From Anderseniella sp963787895 (GTDB lineage: Bacteria; Pseudomonadota; Alphaproteobacteria; Rhizobiales; Aestuariivirgaceae), in the NCBI GenBank assembly GCA_963787895.1, contig CAWBEX010000007.1, positions 806,001 through 870,000 on the forward strand: a stretch of DNA of 64,000 nucleotides, written 5' to 3'. Each line of letters opens with the position of its first letter. The stretch's first letter is position 1. Positions 42,165 to 51,745 of the stretch are shown one piece after another. The position numbers were made by a program, and so were the translations under genes. The notes under the pieces are model-generated. The model saw nothing but the letters and a program-made list of their open reading frames with translations, made no database searches and was not told where the DNA came from.

Positions 42165-44372
42165 ATGAATCAGGAGAACCTGCCTGTCCAGGATCAGTTG
42201 GCCAACGCGATGGCAATTGCGGGCGAAGCTGTGCCCGGTACGGACCTGACGCAGTCGCCAAAGCGCTTTTTCAATCGCGAACTTTCATGGCTGGGCTTCA
42301 ATTACAGGGTGTTGATGGAGGCCCGGAACCCGGCGCACCCGCTGTTTGAGCGGCTTCGCTTCCTGTCGATTTCCGGCAACAATCTGGACGAGTTCTTCAT
42401 GGTCCGCGTCGCAGGCATCGCTGCACAGATCAGGGAGCAGGTGTCGGATGTCTCACAAGACGGCCTCAGCCCGGCTGAGCAGCTTGAAAAGGTGCGCGCA
42501 CACGCCAGCGAACTTATGGGCGGACAGGACGAGCGCTGGCATGCGCTGAAGGATGAGCTCAGGGCAAACAAGCTCGAGCTGATCAACACCAGCCAGCTTA
42601 GTCAAGCTGACCGCGACTGGCTCGATGAGCGGTTCCACGAGCAGGTGCTGCTGGTACTGACGCCTATAGCCATTGACCCGGCGCACCCGTTTCCGTTCTT
42701 GCCGAACCGTGGCCTGATGATAGCCCTGCAATTGTCACGCAAGTCCGATGGCGAATCATTGAAGGCGCTGGTTCAGGTGCCGCAACAGCTTGAACGGTTC
42801 ACCCGATTGCCGGACGCAATTGACAGCGATGGAGCATCTGTGGCGCGCTTCATCATGATTGAGGACATGATTGCCCATTTTGCCCCACGGCTGTTCCCCG
42901 GCTACGAGATGAAGGGCAGGGGAGTGTTCCGCATATTGCGCGACAGTGATATCGAGGTTGAGGAAGAAGCAGAAGACCTGGTGCGCTATTTTGAGCGGGC
43001 CTTGAAGCGCCGCCGCCGCGGCAGTGTCGTGCGGCTGGAGGTGGACGCCGCATGCCCGGCCATGTTGCGCGACTTTATTGTTCGTGAACTTCATGCCGAT
43101 GATGCAGCGGTTGTCGCGTGCGATGGCCTGGTCGGTTACGCAGATACCTCTCAATTGATCATTGAAGACCGTGCAGAGCTCAAGTTCCCGCCATACAATC
43201 CGCGCTTCCCCGAACGCATCCGCGACCATGGCGGCGACTGCTTTGCCGCCATCCGGCAAAAGGATATTGTTGTCCACCACCCGTATGAATCGTTCGATGT
43301 TGTTGTCCAGTTCGTGCGTCAGGCTGCAGCCGACCCGGATGTTGTGGCTATCAAGCAGACGCTGTACCGCACATCCAACCAGAGCCCTATCGTAGAAGCC
43401 CTGGTGATGGCCGCAGAAGCCGGTAAATCCGTCATGGCGGTTGTGGAGTTGAAAGCCCGCTTCGACGAGGAGAAGAACATTCAATGGGCGCGAAACCTGG
43501 AGCGCGCCGGGGTGCAGGTCGTGTTCGGATTTGTCGAACTCAAGACCCACGCCAAGACATCGATGGTGGTGCGCCGTGAGGGCGGCCAGTTGCGCACCTA
43601 TGTCCACTATGGCACCGGCAACTATCACCCGATCACTGCCCGCATCTACACCGATCTCTCATTCTTCACATGCGATCCGGCCCTGTGCCGCGACGCCGCG
43701 CGCTTGTTCAACTACGTCTCGAGCTACGCAGAGCCAACCGAGCTGGAGCGCATCGCCCTGTCGCCACTGACCTTGAGCAAGCGCTTGCTATCCCATATCG
43801 ACGAGGAAATCGGCCACGCCAGGGCGGGCCGGCCGGCGGCGATCTGGGTCAAGCTGAATTCTCTTGTCGATCCTGAAATCATTGACGCCCTGTATGCCGC
43901 CAGCGCAGCCGGAGTGCAGATTGACATGGTTATACGCGGCATCTGCTGCTTGCGGCCTGGCATTCCCGGTCTGTCAGAAAATATCCGCGTCAAATCCATC
44001 ATTGGCCGGTTTCTGGAACACTCGCGTATCGTCTGCTTCGGCAATGGTGAGGGGTTGCCGGGCAAGAAGGCGCGCATTTACATATCGTCGGCGGACTGGA
44101 TGCCGCGCAATCTGCACCGCCGGGTCGAGACGCTGGTGCCCATCGATACGCCTACCGTCCATGAACAGGTGCTGGATCAGATCATGGTCGCCAACCTCAA
44201 GGACAACCAGCAAAGCTGGATGTTGATGCCCGATGGCAGCTCAAAAAGGGTTGCGCCAGGCCCGCAAGAGCCGCCATTTAACGCGCACGACTACTTTATG
44301 AACAACCCATCCTTGTCTGGGCGCGGAAGTTCTTTGAAAGATAGCCTGCCACCTGCTATCTCGGGCAGATAG
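42165..44372 (+). CDS. ppk1: Polyphosphate kinase 1
   Basis: 735 residues, the normal length. Polymerises the gamma-phosphate of ATP into polyphosphate. The N-terminal RFFNRELSWLGFN, FFMVRVAGI, catalytic His region VELKTHAKTSMVVRR, YVHYGTGNYHP and the second His region MPRNLHRRVETLVPI are all visible. The start at 42165 begins MNQENLPVQDQ with a 25-residue leader before the conserved core. Followed by ppx, so synthesis and breakdown are paired. Confidence 0.97.
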   Translation: MNQENLPVQDQLANAMAIAGEAVPGTDLTQSPKRFFNRELSWLGFNYRVLMEARNPAHPLFERLRFLSISGNNLDEFFMVRVAGIAAQIREQVSDVSQDGLSPAEQLEKVRAHASELMGGQDERWHALKDELRANKLELINTSQLSQADRDWLDERFHEQVLLVLTPIAIDPAHPFPFLPNRGLMIALQLSRKSDGESLKALVQVPQQLERFTRLPDAIDSDGASVARFIMIEDMIAHFAPRLFPGYEMKGRGVFRILRDSDIEVEEEAEDLVRYFERALKRRRRGSVVRLEVDAACPAMLRDFIVRELHADDAAVVACDGLVGYADTSQLIIEDRAELKFPPYNPRFPERIRDHGGDCFAAIRQKDIVVHHPYESFDVVVQFVRQAAADPDVVAIKQTLYRTSNQSPIVEALVMAAEAGKSVMAVVELKARFDEEKNIQWARNLERAGVQVVFGFVELKTHAKTSMVVRREGGQLRTYVHYGTGNYHPITARIYTDLSFFTCDPALCRDAARLFNYVSSYAEPTELERIALSPLTLSKRLLSHIDEEIGHARAGRPAAIWVKLNSLVDPEIIDALYAASAAGVQIDMVIRGICCLRPGIPGLSENIRVKSIIGRFLEHSRIVCFGNGEGLPGKKARIYISSADWMPRNLHRRVETLVPIDTPTVHEQVLDQIMVANLKDNQQSWMLMPDGSSKRVAPGPQEPPFNAHDYFMNNPSLSGRGSSLKDSLPPAISGR

Positions 44373-44429
44373 GGCAACTCCAGCGGCAGGGTGATTCCTG
44401 CCCGGAACTAAACAGCGGGACAGGTCTGA

Positions 44430-45941
44430 GTGAACCCGGCCAAGAAACTCGACAGGATTACCGGGGCCCCTCCCGTCGCAGTGGTGGACATCGGCTCGAA
44501 CTCCGTGCGTATGGTCGTGTACGATGGTTTGCGCCGTGCGCCATCGCCCATGTTCAACGAGAAGGTGCTGTGCGGACTGGGTCGCGGTGTCGCGCAGACC
44601 GGCGCTCTCGACGAGGTCGCCTCGCAACGGGCTCTGGATGCCCTGCGCAGGTTCCGCGCCCTTTCAGACCAGATGAAGGTCGACCAGGTGTTCGCATTCG
44701 CTACCGCCGCGGTGCGTGACGCCAGCAACGGGCCCGCATTCATCAAGAAGGCCGAGAAACTGCTTGGCTTGAAGGTTGCCGTTCTCACCGGCAGGCAGGA
44801 GGCGGCCTTCGCTGCAAAGGGTGTGCTTTCAGGCATTCCTGAAGCCGACGGCATTGTTGGTGACATGGGCGGCGGCAGCCTTGAACTGGTTGATGTGTCT
44901 CTCGGCAAGTTGCGCGACGGTATCACGCTTCCTTTGGGTCCGTTGCGCATCCTGGGTGAAGTCGGTACCGACATGGATGAAGCCATCAAGTACATTGACG
45001 CCCAGCTGGACCGGGCCAAACTGCTGCAGAACCTCGGCCAGCGCACCTTCTATGCAGTTGGTGGCGCCTGGCGTAACCTGGCCCGCCTGCATATGGCACA
45101 GACGCACTATCCCCTCACTATCGTGCAGGGCTATTCGATGGAATATTCGATTGCCTTGTCTCTGTCAGACTTTGTGTCGCGATTGTCACCGGAAACGCTG
45201 AAAGGCATTGACGCTGTTTCAAAAAGCCGCGCAGAAACCATGCCGCTTTCGGCACTGGTTCTGCACAGGTTGTTGCTCCGTGCCAGTCCGGCTCAAGTGG
45301 TCACATCTGTCTATGGTGTGCGCGAAGGGCTGTTGTTTGATCAGTTGAAAAAACGGGTGCGCGACAGTGACCCGCTGCTGAATGCGTGCTGGGATTTCGC
45401 CAAGCGTTATGCCCGCTCGCCCAACCATGAGCTGGAGCTGTGCGAATGGACCAACCAGCTGTTCGCGTCCGCCAGCCAGCCGGAAACCGAGGAAGAGCGA
45501 AGGTTGCGCTATGCAGCGTGCATGCTGGCCGACATTTCCTGGCGCGCCAACCCGGACTATCGTTCGGGCAGGTCGCTGACCATCATTTCGCAAGCCTCGA
45601 TAGTGGGTGTTGACCATCCAGGCCGCCTGTTCCTGGCTGTCGCCGTGTTCTTCCGCTACCAGGGCATCAATTCCAGACATGCGCCCAAGGATCTCCTCGA
45701 CCTGATGCCCGAAGACTGGCTGGACAAGGCCAGGGTGCTGGCAGGCGCCATGCGGCTGGCATATGTGCTGACCGGGGCAATGACTGGCGTGCTGCCAAAG
45801 ATCAAGCTCTCCGTTGAAGGCAAGACCCTGGTGCTGCGGATACCGGGAAAACTGACCAGCCTCTATGGCGAGTCAGTGGAAAAGCGCCTGTTTCAGCTGG
45901 CTGCCGCAATGGGTCTGGAAGCTGAAGCAAGGCTCGGCTGA
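44430..45941 (+). CDS. ppx: Exopolyphosphatase
   Basis: 503 residues with GTG start at 44430. Hydrolyses terminal phosphates of polyphosphate; also in the GppA family. The ASKHA fold is clear from VVDIGSNSVRMVVYDG (phosphate 1 loop) and GDMGGGSLELVDVS (phosphate 2 loop). The C-terminal half (about 315-500) is the HD-like helical extension of Rhizobiales Ppx. Begins 57 bases after ppk1. Confidence 0.95.
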   Translation: MNPAKKLDRITGAPPVAVVDIGSNSVRMVVYDGLRRAPSPMFNEKVLCGLGRGVAQTGALDEVASQRALDALRRFRALSDQMKVDQVFAFATAAVRDASNGPAFIKKAEKLLGLKVAVLTGRQEAAFAAKGVLSGIPEADGIVGDMGGGSLELVDVSLGKLRDGITLPLGPLRILGEVGTDMDEAIKYIDAQLDRAKLLQNLGQRTFYAVGGAWRNLARLHMAQTHYPLTIVQGYSMEYSIALSLSDFVSRLSPETLKGIDAVSKSRAETMPLSALVLHRLLLRASPAQVVTSVYGVREGLLFDQLKKRVRDSDPLLNACWDFAKRYARSPNHELELCEWTNQLFASASQPETEEERRLRYAACMLADISWRANPDYRSGRSLTIISQASIVGVDHPGRLFLAVAVFFRYQGINSRHAPKDLLDLMPEDWLDKARVLAGAMRLAYVLTGAMTGVLPKIKLSVEGKTLVLRIPGKLTSLYGESVEKRLFQLAAAMGLEAEARLG

Positions 45942-46003
45942 GCTGCTGACCACGGCTGCGGTCTGTTTGCCGTGCAACCAGGCAGGCGCTGCAGAAATGT
46001 TGT

Positions 46004-47173
46004 TTACCGTGCGTCCGAAACGCTTGCTTCAAATATGTCCGGCTTGCCGTCACGGATGCCGATGGCAAGGGTGCCTGCCTTCAGGCCTTCTGCTACCTCG
46101 CCAAACAACTCCCGTCGCCAGCCATGCATCATCTGCAATCCGTCGGCCCCATTGCCAGCAAAGCGCTCCAGGTCGCTGGAACTGGCAATCAGCCGCGGTG
46201 CAATGTTTTCACGTTCGCACACCACCTTCAGCCCCAGCTTCAATATGTCGGCAATCGCTGAAGCGCCTTCCGGTTGCGGCCCTGAAGGCTGAGGCATCGT
46301 AGGCAATTGGTCCTTCTGCATAGACAGACCAGCCGCCACTGCGCGCAGGATTTCATCGCCAAGTCCGCCATCTGCCAGACCGCGCGGCAGCGCCCTGAGC
46401 CTCGACAGTGCGGCCTTGTCGCGCGGTGCCTGGGTTGCCAGTTCTGATATCGCATCGTCCTTGATGATGCGGTTGCGCGGCATGTTCTTGGTTTGCGCGC
46501 GCTCCTCGCGCCATTTGGCCAGTGCCACTGCAATGCCCATCTGTTTTACATTGCGCGGGCGGAACTTGAGCCGCTGCCATGCGTCTTCGGGCCGTGATAT
46601 GTAGGTTTCGGCAGAGGTAATGATGTCCATTTCCTCGACCAGCCAGCCGGATCGCCTGTTTTCCACCAGCATGTCGCGCAGCTTTTCATACACCACACGC
46701 AGATGGGTCACGTCTGACAGTGCATAATTCAGTTGCTTGTCGCTCAGTGGCCGTCGTGACCAGTCGGTGAACCGTGATGACTTGTCTACCTGCTCGCCGG
46801 CGAGCTTGCGCACCAGCGCTTCATATCCCACCTGGTCCCCGAAGCCGCACACCATGGCTGCCACCTGGGTGTCAAACATGGGCGCTGGCGTGGCGCCAGC
46901 GGCGGCGACAAAGATTTCGACGTCCTGGCGTGCTGCGTGAAACACTTTCAACACGTTCTTGTTGGCCATCAACTCGTAGAAGGGTGCTAGGTCCAGGCCC
47001 TTGGCCATCGGATCAACAATGGCTTCCTCGCCACTTCCTGCAAGCTGGATGAGGCACAGGATCGGCCAGAAGGTGTGTTCACGCATGAATTCGGTGTCAA
47101 CGGTAATATACTCATCGTCCGAAAGTTTGCGGCACAAGCTCGATAGCTCGTCTGTTGTGGTGATTATCTGCAT
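46004..47173 (-). CDS. rnd: Ribonuclease D
   Basis: 389 residues. 3'-to-5' exoribonuclease for tRNA maturation. The DEDDy catalytic sites are in YITVDTEFMREH (D, E), VFHAARQDVEIF (D) and LNYALSDVTHL (Y, D). An HRDC-type helical domain follows (about 210-290). Convergent with ppx, 62 bases apart. The ppk1-ppx / rnd / aspS arrangement is typical of Rhizobiales. Confidence 0.96.
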   Translation of the reverse strand: MQIITTTDELSSLCRKLSDDEYITVDTEFMREHTFWPILCLIQLAGSGEEAIVDPMAKGLDLAPFYELMANKNVLKVFHAARQDVEIFVAAAGATPAPMFDTQVAAMVCGFGDQVGYEALVRKLAGEQVDKSSRFTDWSRRPLSDKQLNYALSDVTHLRVVYEKLRDMLVENRRSGWLVEEMDIITSAETYISRPEDAWQRLKFRPRNVKQMGIAVALAKWREERAQTKNMPRNRIIKDDAISELATQAPRDKAALSRLRALPRGLADGGLGDEILRAVAAGLSMQKDQLPTMPQPSGPQPEGASAIADILKLGLKVVCERENIAPRLIASSSDLERFAGNGADGLQMMHGWRRELFGEVAEGLKAGTLAIGIRDGKPDIFEASVSDAR

Positions 47174-47236
47174 GGTGAGCGGGACAAAGCCAGATTGAAG
47201 GGGTCAAATCAAGCAGCGACCTTGTTTTTCCTTTGT

Positions 47237-48466
47237 TTACTTTCGTTTGGCGGCTCGGTGCGCAAGTTTGTACATCACGGGCGAGGTGCGCAGCAAGTTG
47301 GCATAGCGCCTCTTTGCCTTCATGTCAGGTGTCGAGCGCATCATCATGCGCCACAAGGTAAATACCACCAGCGACAGGTGCACCACGCTTGTGTAGGTGA
47401 AGAAGAAATCAGGGCCAAAATGCTTCAGTACATAAGCCGCGATGACCGGGCCGACGATGGCGCCGATTGAGAAGAAGAAGCTCAGCCCCGCCGCCACCAG
47501 CACATACTGGCCGCTTCCGGCATGGTCGTTGGCATGCGCAGCAGACAGCGAATACAGCGGTAGCGCAAAGGCCCCGAACATGAATATGCCAACCAGCGCC
47601 AGATAATGCGAACTGCCGCCCGCCCATGAAATGAAGAAGCCCGACAATGCTGCCCCGGTGGTGGCGATGATGAGTATCCAGCGCCGGTCAATCCGGTCTG
47701 ACAGCCAGCCCAGCGGCAGTTGCAGCGCCGCTCCGCCGATAATGCCGGCGCTCATGAAAGTGGCAACGCCTGCCGTATCAAACCCCACCTCTGTAGCGTA
47801 GAGCGGGCCCATCAGGCGGAAGGTTGAGTTGGTAAGCCCGATGGTGATGCACCCGATGCAGGCAAGCGGCGAGATGGTCCAGATCGCCTTCAGGGAGAAC
47901 TTGAACTCGTCTGGCGGTTTCGGCGAGGAGCGGTCAATCAGCGAGATCGGGACCAGCGACAGGCAGGTCAGCATTGCAGCGAATGCGAAGATGGCAAATC
48001 CGTAGGCGCCAAAAACCGGCAGCATAAACTGCGATCCGGTCACCGCTGCAAGGTCGACCATGCGGTAAATCGACAACGTGCGTGCGCGGTTCGCATTGTC
48101 CACCGCCGCGTTGAGCCAGCTTTCGATCGCCATGAACAGTCCGGCAAAACAAAAGCCGGAGATGAAGCGAAGGCCGATCCAGGCGATCGGGTCCAGCCAT
48201 AACACCATGGTCAGTGACGCTGAAGCAGCAATTGCGGCAAGTGCCGAAAACACCCGGATGTGACCCACCGAGCGGATCAATTGGCCGCTGTACAGGCACG
48301 ACAGCAGGAAGCCCGCATAGTAGCCAGCTCCCATCAGGCCGATCAGCGATGGGTCAAATCCTTCATGTGCCGAGCGCAGCGCAATCAGCGTGCCCTGCAA
48401 TCCGTTGCCCGCCAGCAGGATGCCGGCGGCCGTGAGCAGGGGAGAAAGCGTCAGAAGCGATCGCAT
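47237..48466 (-). CDS. Major facilitator transporter (YcaD-like)
   Basis: 409 residues with 12 predicted membrane helices. The LRSAHEGFDPSLIGLMGAGYYAGF start, RTLSIYRMVDLAAVTGSQFM and GWLSDRIDRRW are typical of the YcaD group of MFS proteins with unknown substrate. The conserved loop 2-3 motif is reduced. Divergent from aspS; the 157 bases between them hold both promoters. Confidence 0.88.
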   Translation of the reverse strand: MRSLLTLSPLLTAAGILLAGNGLQGTLIALRSAHEGFDPSLIGLMGAGYYAGFLLSCLYSGQLIRSVGHIRVFSALAAIAASASLTMVLWLDPIAWIGLRFISGFCFAGLFMAIESWLNAAVDNANRARTLSIYRMVDLAAVTGSQFMLPVFGAYGFAIFAFAAMLTCLSLVPISLIDRSSPKPPDEFKFSLKAIWTISPLACIGCITIGLTNSTFRLMGPLYATEVGFDTAGVATFMSAGIIGGAALQLPLGWLSDRIDRRWILIIATTGAALSGFFISWAGGSSHYLALVGIFMFGAFALPLYSLSAAHANDHAGSGQYVLVAAGLSFFFSIGAIVGPVIAAYVLKHFGPDFFFTYTSVVHLSLVVFTLWRMMMRSTPDMKAKRRYANLLRTSPVMYKLAHRAAKRK

Positions 48467-48623
48467 GGATAATGGTGCACCAGCACGGTGAAACGGAACA
48501 TGTCATCAATCCCTAGCTCTGCTTGCCCTGCTTCTCAAGCCGAAACCTTGACAAACAGGCGTCTCCGTGCGCTTTTCCCGCGCGCAACTCCACATTGCTT
48601 TTCATGATTTGACGAGGCTTCTA

Positions 48624-50408
48624 ATGCACGCTTACCGCAGTCACACCTGTGCGCAGCTTTCCAGGGCGAATGTTGGCGAGACAACCAGAATTTCTGGCTG
48701 GGTACATCGGGTGCGTGACCATGGCGGCCTGCTGTTCATCGACCTTCGCGACCATTACGGCATGACACAGGTTGTGGCAGACCCGGATTCGCCCGCCTTC
48801 AAAACCGCAGAAACCGTGCGCGGTGAATGGGTTATCCGCGTAGACGGCGAGGTCAAGGCGCGTTCAGATGAGGCCGTGAACAAGAACCTGCCGACCGGCG
48901 AGATTGAAGTGTTCGCCCGCGACATTGAAGTTCTTTCCAAGGCGGCTGAACTGCCTTTGCCGGTGTTCGGTGAGCCGGACTACCCCGAAGACATCCGCCT
49001 TAAATACCGTTTCCTGGACCTGCGCCGCGAAACCCTTCATGCCAACATCATGAAGCGCACCAGAATCATCGCCAAAATGCGCGAAGAGATGGCGAGTGCA
49101 GGCTTCAACGAATTCTCCACGCCCATCCTCACGGCTTCTTCGCCGGAAGGTGCGCGCGATTTTCTGGTGCCAAGCCGGATTCACCCCGGCAAGTTTTACG
49201 CGCTGCCGCAGGCCCCGCAGCAGTACAAGCAGTTGCTGATGGTGTCGGGCTTTGACCGCTACTTCCAGATCGCGCCGTGCTTCCGCGATGAAGACCCGCG
49301 CGCCGACCGCCTGCCGGGAGAGTTCTACCAGCTTGACCTGGAGATGAGCTTCGTCACCCAGGATGACGTGCTGTCCACCATGGAGCCGGTCATGCGCAAC
49401 GTGTTTGAGGCGTTTGCCGACGGCAAGCCTGTCACGCAGGACTTCCGGCGCATTGCCTATGATGATGCGATCCGCATGTATGGCACCGACAAGCCTGACC
49501 TGCGCAACCCGATTGTCATGCAGGATGTGTCCGAGCACTTCCGTGGCTCGGGCTTTGGCGTCTTCGCAGGCATTCTGGATGCTGATGCCAAGCATCAGGT
49601 GTGGGCTATTCCGGTCAAGGGTGCTGGCTCGCGCAAGCATTGCGACCGCATGAACTCATGGGCGCAAAGCGAAGGGCAGCCCGGCATGGGCTATATCTTC
49701 TGGCGTGAACTTGAAGGCAAATTTGATGCTGCGGGCCCCATTGCCAAGAACATTGGCGAAGAACGCACCGAAGCACTTCGCCAGCAGCTTGGACTTGAGA
49801 TTGGCGATGCCGTTTTCTTTGCAGCGGGTGACCCGAAAAAGTTTGCCTCATTTGCCGGTGCTGCGCGCCAGAAGGCCGGTGAGGAAAGTGGTCTGATCGA
49901 CGAAAACCGCTTTGAGCTGTGCTGGATCATTGACTTCCCGTTCTATGAGTACAACGAGGAAGACAAGAAGGTCGACTTTTCGCACAACCCGTTCTCGATG
50001 CCGCAGGGCGAGCTTGCGGCGCTGGAAAGCCAGGACCCGCTGACCATCAAGGCGTTCCAGTATGACCTGGTGTGCAACGGCTTTGAAATCGCTTCAGGTG
50101 GCATCCGCAATCACAAGCCGGAAACCATGGTCAAGGCGTTCGAGATTGCAGGGCTGTCCCGTCAGGTTGTCGAAGAGCGCTTTGGTGGCATGTACCGCGC
50201 ATTCCAGTATGGCGCACCGCCACACGGAGGCATGGCCGCAGGCGTCGACCGGGTGGTGATGCTGCTGTGTGGCACGCGCAACCTGCGCGAGATCACGCTG
50301 TTCCCGATGAACCAGCAGGCGGCTGACCTGCTCATGGGCGCCCCGTCAGAGGCAGAGCCAAAGCAGCTGCGTGAATTGCATGTGCGCCTGAGCTTGCCGA
50401 AGGAGTAG
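48624..50408 (+). CDS. aspS: Aspartyl-tRNA synthetase
   Basis: 594 residues from the ATG at 48624 (MHAYRSHTC); an earlier in-frame ATG would add 19 unrelated residues. The N-terminal anticodon-binding OB-fold has ISGWVHRVRDHGG. Class II motif 2 is FQIAPCFRDEDPRADR and motif 3 is GGMAAGVDRVVM. A GAD insertion domain (about 285-420) is present, as in bacterial-type AspRS. Alphaproteobacterial enzymes are often non-discriminating and depend on GatCAB for Asn-tRNA. Confidence 0.97.
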   Translation: MHAYRSHTCAQLSRANVGETTRISGWVHRVRDHGGLLFIDLRDHYGMTQVVADPDSPAFKTAETVRGEWVIRVDGEVKARSDEAVNKNLPTGEIEVFARDIEVLSKAAELPLPVFGEPDYPEDIRLKYRFLDLRRETLHANIMKRTRIIAKMREEMASAGFNEFSTPILTASSPEGARDFLVPSRIHPGKFYALPQAPQQYKQLLMVSGFDRYFQIAPCFRDEDPRADRLPGEFYQLDLEMSFVTQDDVLSTMEPVMRNVFEAFADGKPVTQDFRRIAYDDAIRMYGTDKPDLRNPIVMQDVSEHFRGSGFGVFAGILDADAKHQVWAIPVKGAGSRKHCDRMNSWAQSEGQPGMGYIFWRELEGKFDAAGPIAKNIGEERTEALRQQLGLEIGDAVFFAAGDPKKFASFAGAARQKAGEESGLIDENRFELCWIIDFPFYEYNEEDKKVDFSHNPFSMPQGELAALESQDPLTIKAFQYDLVCNGFEIASGGIRNHKPETMVKAFEIAGLSRQVVEERFGGMYRAFQYGAPPHGGMAAGVDRVVMLLCGTRNLREITLFPMNQQAADLLMGAPSEAEPKQLRELHVRLSLPKE

Positions 50409-50487
50409 CGCTCCGGCCCCTTCAGTTTACGTAGCGGAAGAAGTTTGCTTTAATATACCGTCTACGGATTAATGGAGGCGGTATGAC

Positions 50488-50910
50488 ATGAGTTGCATAA
50501 TCAGAATCCAGCTTGTCGCCATCTCGCATGCCGGGGCCGATATCGGCGACGACTGGACTTACCACGTATCTGTCGGCGGCCGGTTCAGGCGGCCGGTCAA
50601 CGGGCAGGGCGGCGGTGTTCCCGGACGCCGGTATCGGGTGCGCCGGCGGACATGGACCTTCCGCCGGCGTTGCGGCGCATTCTACACATTCGATGTAGCA
50701 GCCCGGTTGCGTGAGGACGACCTATTTTTCCCCGACACCGGGACGGCAAACGGAACCATCACCGTCGAGTGCCCGGCCATACCGGGCATCGTGGCGGGTG
50801 GGCCAAACGTGCCGGTCCCCGGTTCGGTCACCGAGGATCTCGGTTTCCTCGGCAGTGGCGGCACGAACCGGGTGACACTGCACTTCAACGTGCTCGCCGA
50901 GTGCGTCTGA
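50488..50910 (+). CDS. Hypothetical protein with strong ribosome site
   Basis: 140 residues. The ATG at 50488 has GGAGGCGG about 6 bases upstream. The sequence is basic around residues 30-60 (PGRRYRVRRRTWTFRRRCGAFY) and then beta-rich with Gly and Pro. No signal peptide; no recognised family. It is followed by a convergent DUF1554 gene after 13 bases. Composition resembles coding sequence, but a small secreted or accessory origin cannot be excluded. Confidence 0.5.
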   Translation: MSCIIRIQLVAISHAGADIGDDWTYHVSVGGRFRRPVNGQGGGVPGRRYRVRRRTWTFRRRCGAFYTFDVAARLREDDLFFPDTGTANGTITVECPAIPGIVAGGPNVPVPGSVTEDLGFLGSGGTNRVTLHFNVLAECV

Positions 50911-50923
50911 ACCTCGTCTCTGC

Positions 50924-51577
50924 TTAGTCCGCCGCAAAGCAGTAGAACAGGCCTGCGCCGCCAGTACCTTTCAGCGCTTCCTGGCTGCACCCGCGTGTCG
51001 GGTGTGCGTTGTTCCAGGACACGTTGCCGCCGCCGTGCCGGTCATGGTGGCCAACGGTTGTCTTGTCGTCATCTGAACTCGACGTCCAGTTCTTGCAGGT
51101 CTTGTCGCTGCCGTCTTCCCACGGGAAGTAGGCCGTGCCGTCGTCCTTGGTGCCGGTCAGTATGTCGTGCTCGTTCGGTTTGTCCCCGCGCCCCTTTATC
51201 TCGTTGCCCTTTTCATCGAGCGCGGTGGATTTCAACAGGTTCGGCATGATGTGAAGCTGGTCGAGGTCCTTGGCAATCAGCTCTCCCTTGGCGTTATGCC
51301 ATGGACCCTTGCCGATACGGTCACGTGCCGAGATGCCGCGCGTTTCCTTGCCTTCCCATGTGGACAGGTAAGCCCGCCATGTGCGGCCGGTTGATCCGGC
51401 AGCTTCGGCCAGCTTGCCGCAGTGGGCATCGGCTCCGTCAAGCCCGCCCAGATTGCCGCCTTGACCCATGCCGACGCTGGTCACGAAGAATCCCATCTTG
51501 CCTTCCTGCGCGGACGCAGGCGCTGCAAGCAAGCTCAGTCCTGAAACTGCAATGGCCACGATTGCGAACCTGTTCAT
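50924..51577 (-). CDS. Exported DUF1554/lectin-like protein
   Basis: 217 residues from the ATG at 51577 (MNRFAIVAIAVSGLS). Signal peptide ends ASA (about residue 23). The mature part has GQGGNLGGLDGADAHCGKLA and TWRAYLSTWEG, the hallmark of DUF1554 (PF07588-type) domains, with four or more Cys that fit disulfides. The C-terminus includes ADGTA-like repeats and GCSQEALKGTGGAGLFYCFA. Probably periplasmic or surface carbohydrate-binding; no experimental role known to me. Confidence 0.85.
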   Translation of the reverse strand: MNRFAIVAIAVSGLSLLAAPASAQEGKMGFFVTSVGMGQGGNLGGLDGADAHCGKLAEAAGSTGRTWRAYLSTWEGKETRGISARDRIGKGPWHNAKGELIAKDLDQLHIMPNLLKSTALDEKGNEIKGRGDKPNEHDILTGTKDDGTAYFPWEDGSDKTCKNWTSSSDDDKTTVGHHDRHGGGNVSWNNAHPTRGCSQEALKGTGGAGLFYCFAAD

Positions 51578-51745
51578 GGTGGTTTCCTCTCCTGTTTTGT
51601 TGAAAGAGAACTCTAGAACAAGGTTGGCGGAAGGATAAACCCGGCAAAAACACGCATAGCATGTGCGCAGGCGCACAAGGGTGGTTGCCCCTGCACTTGA
51701 TGTGCTGTTCTATTGACCAGGAAAATTTGTCCGAAGAGTTGCAAC

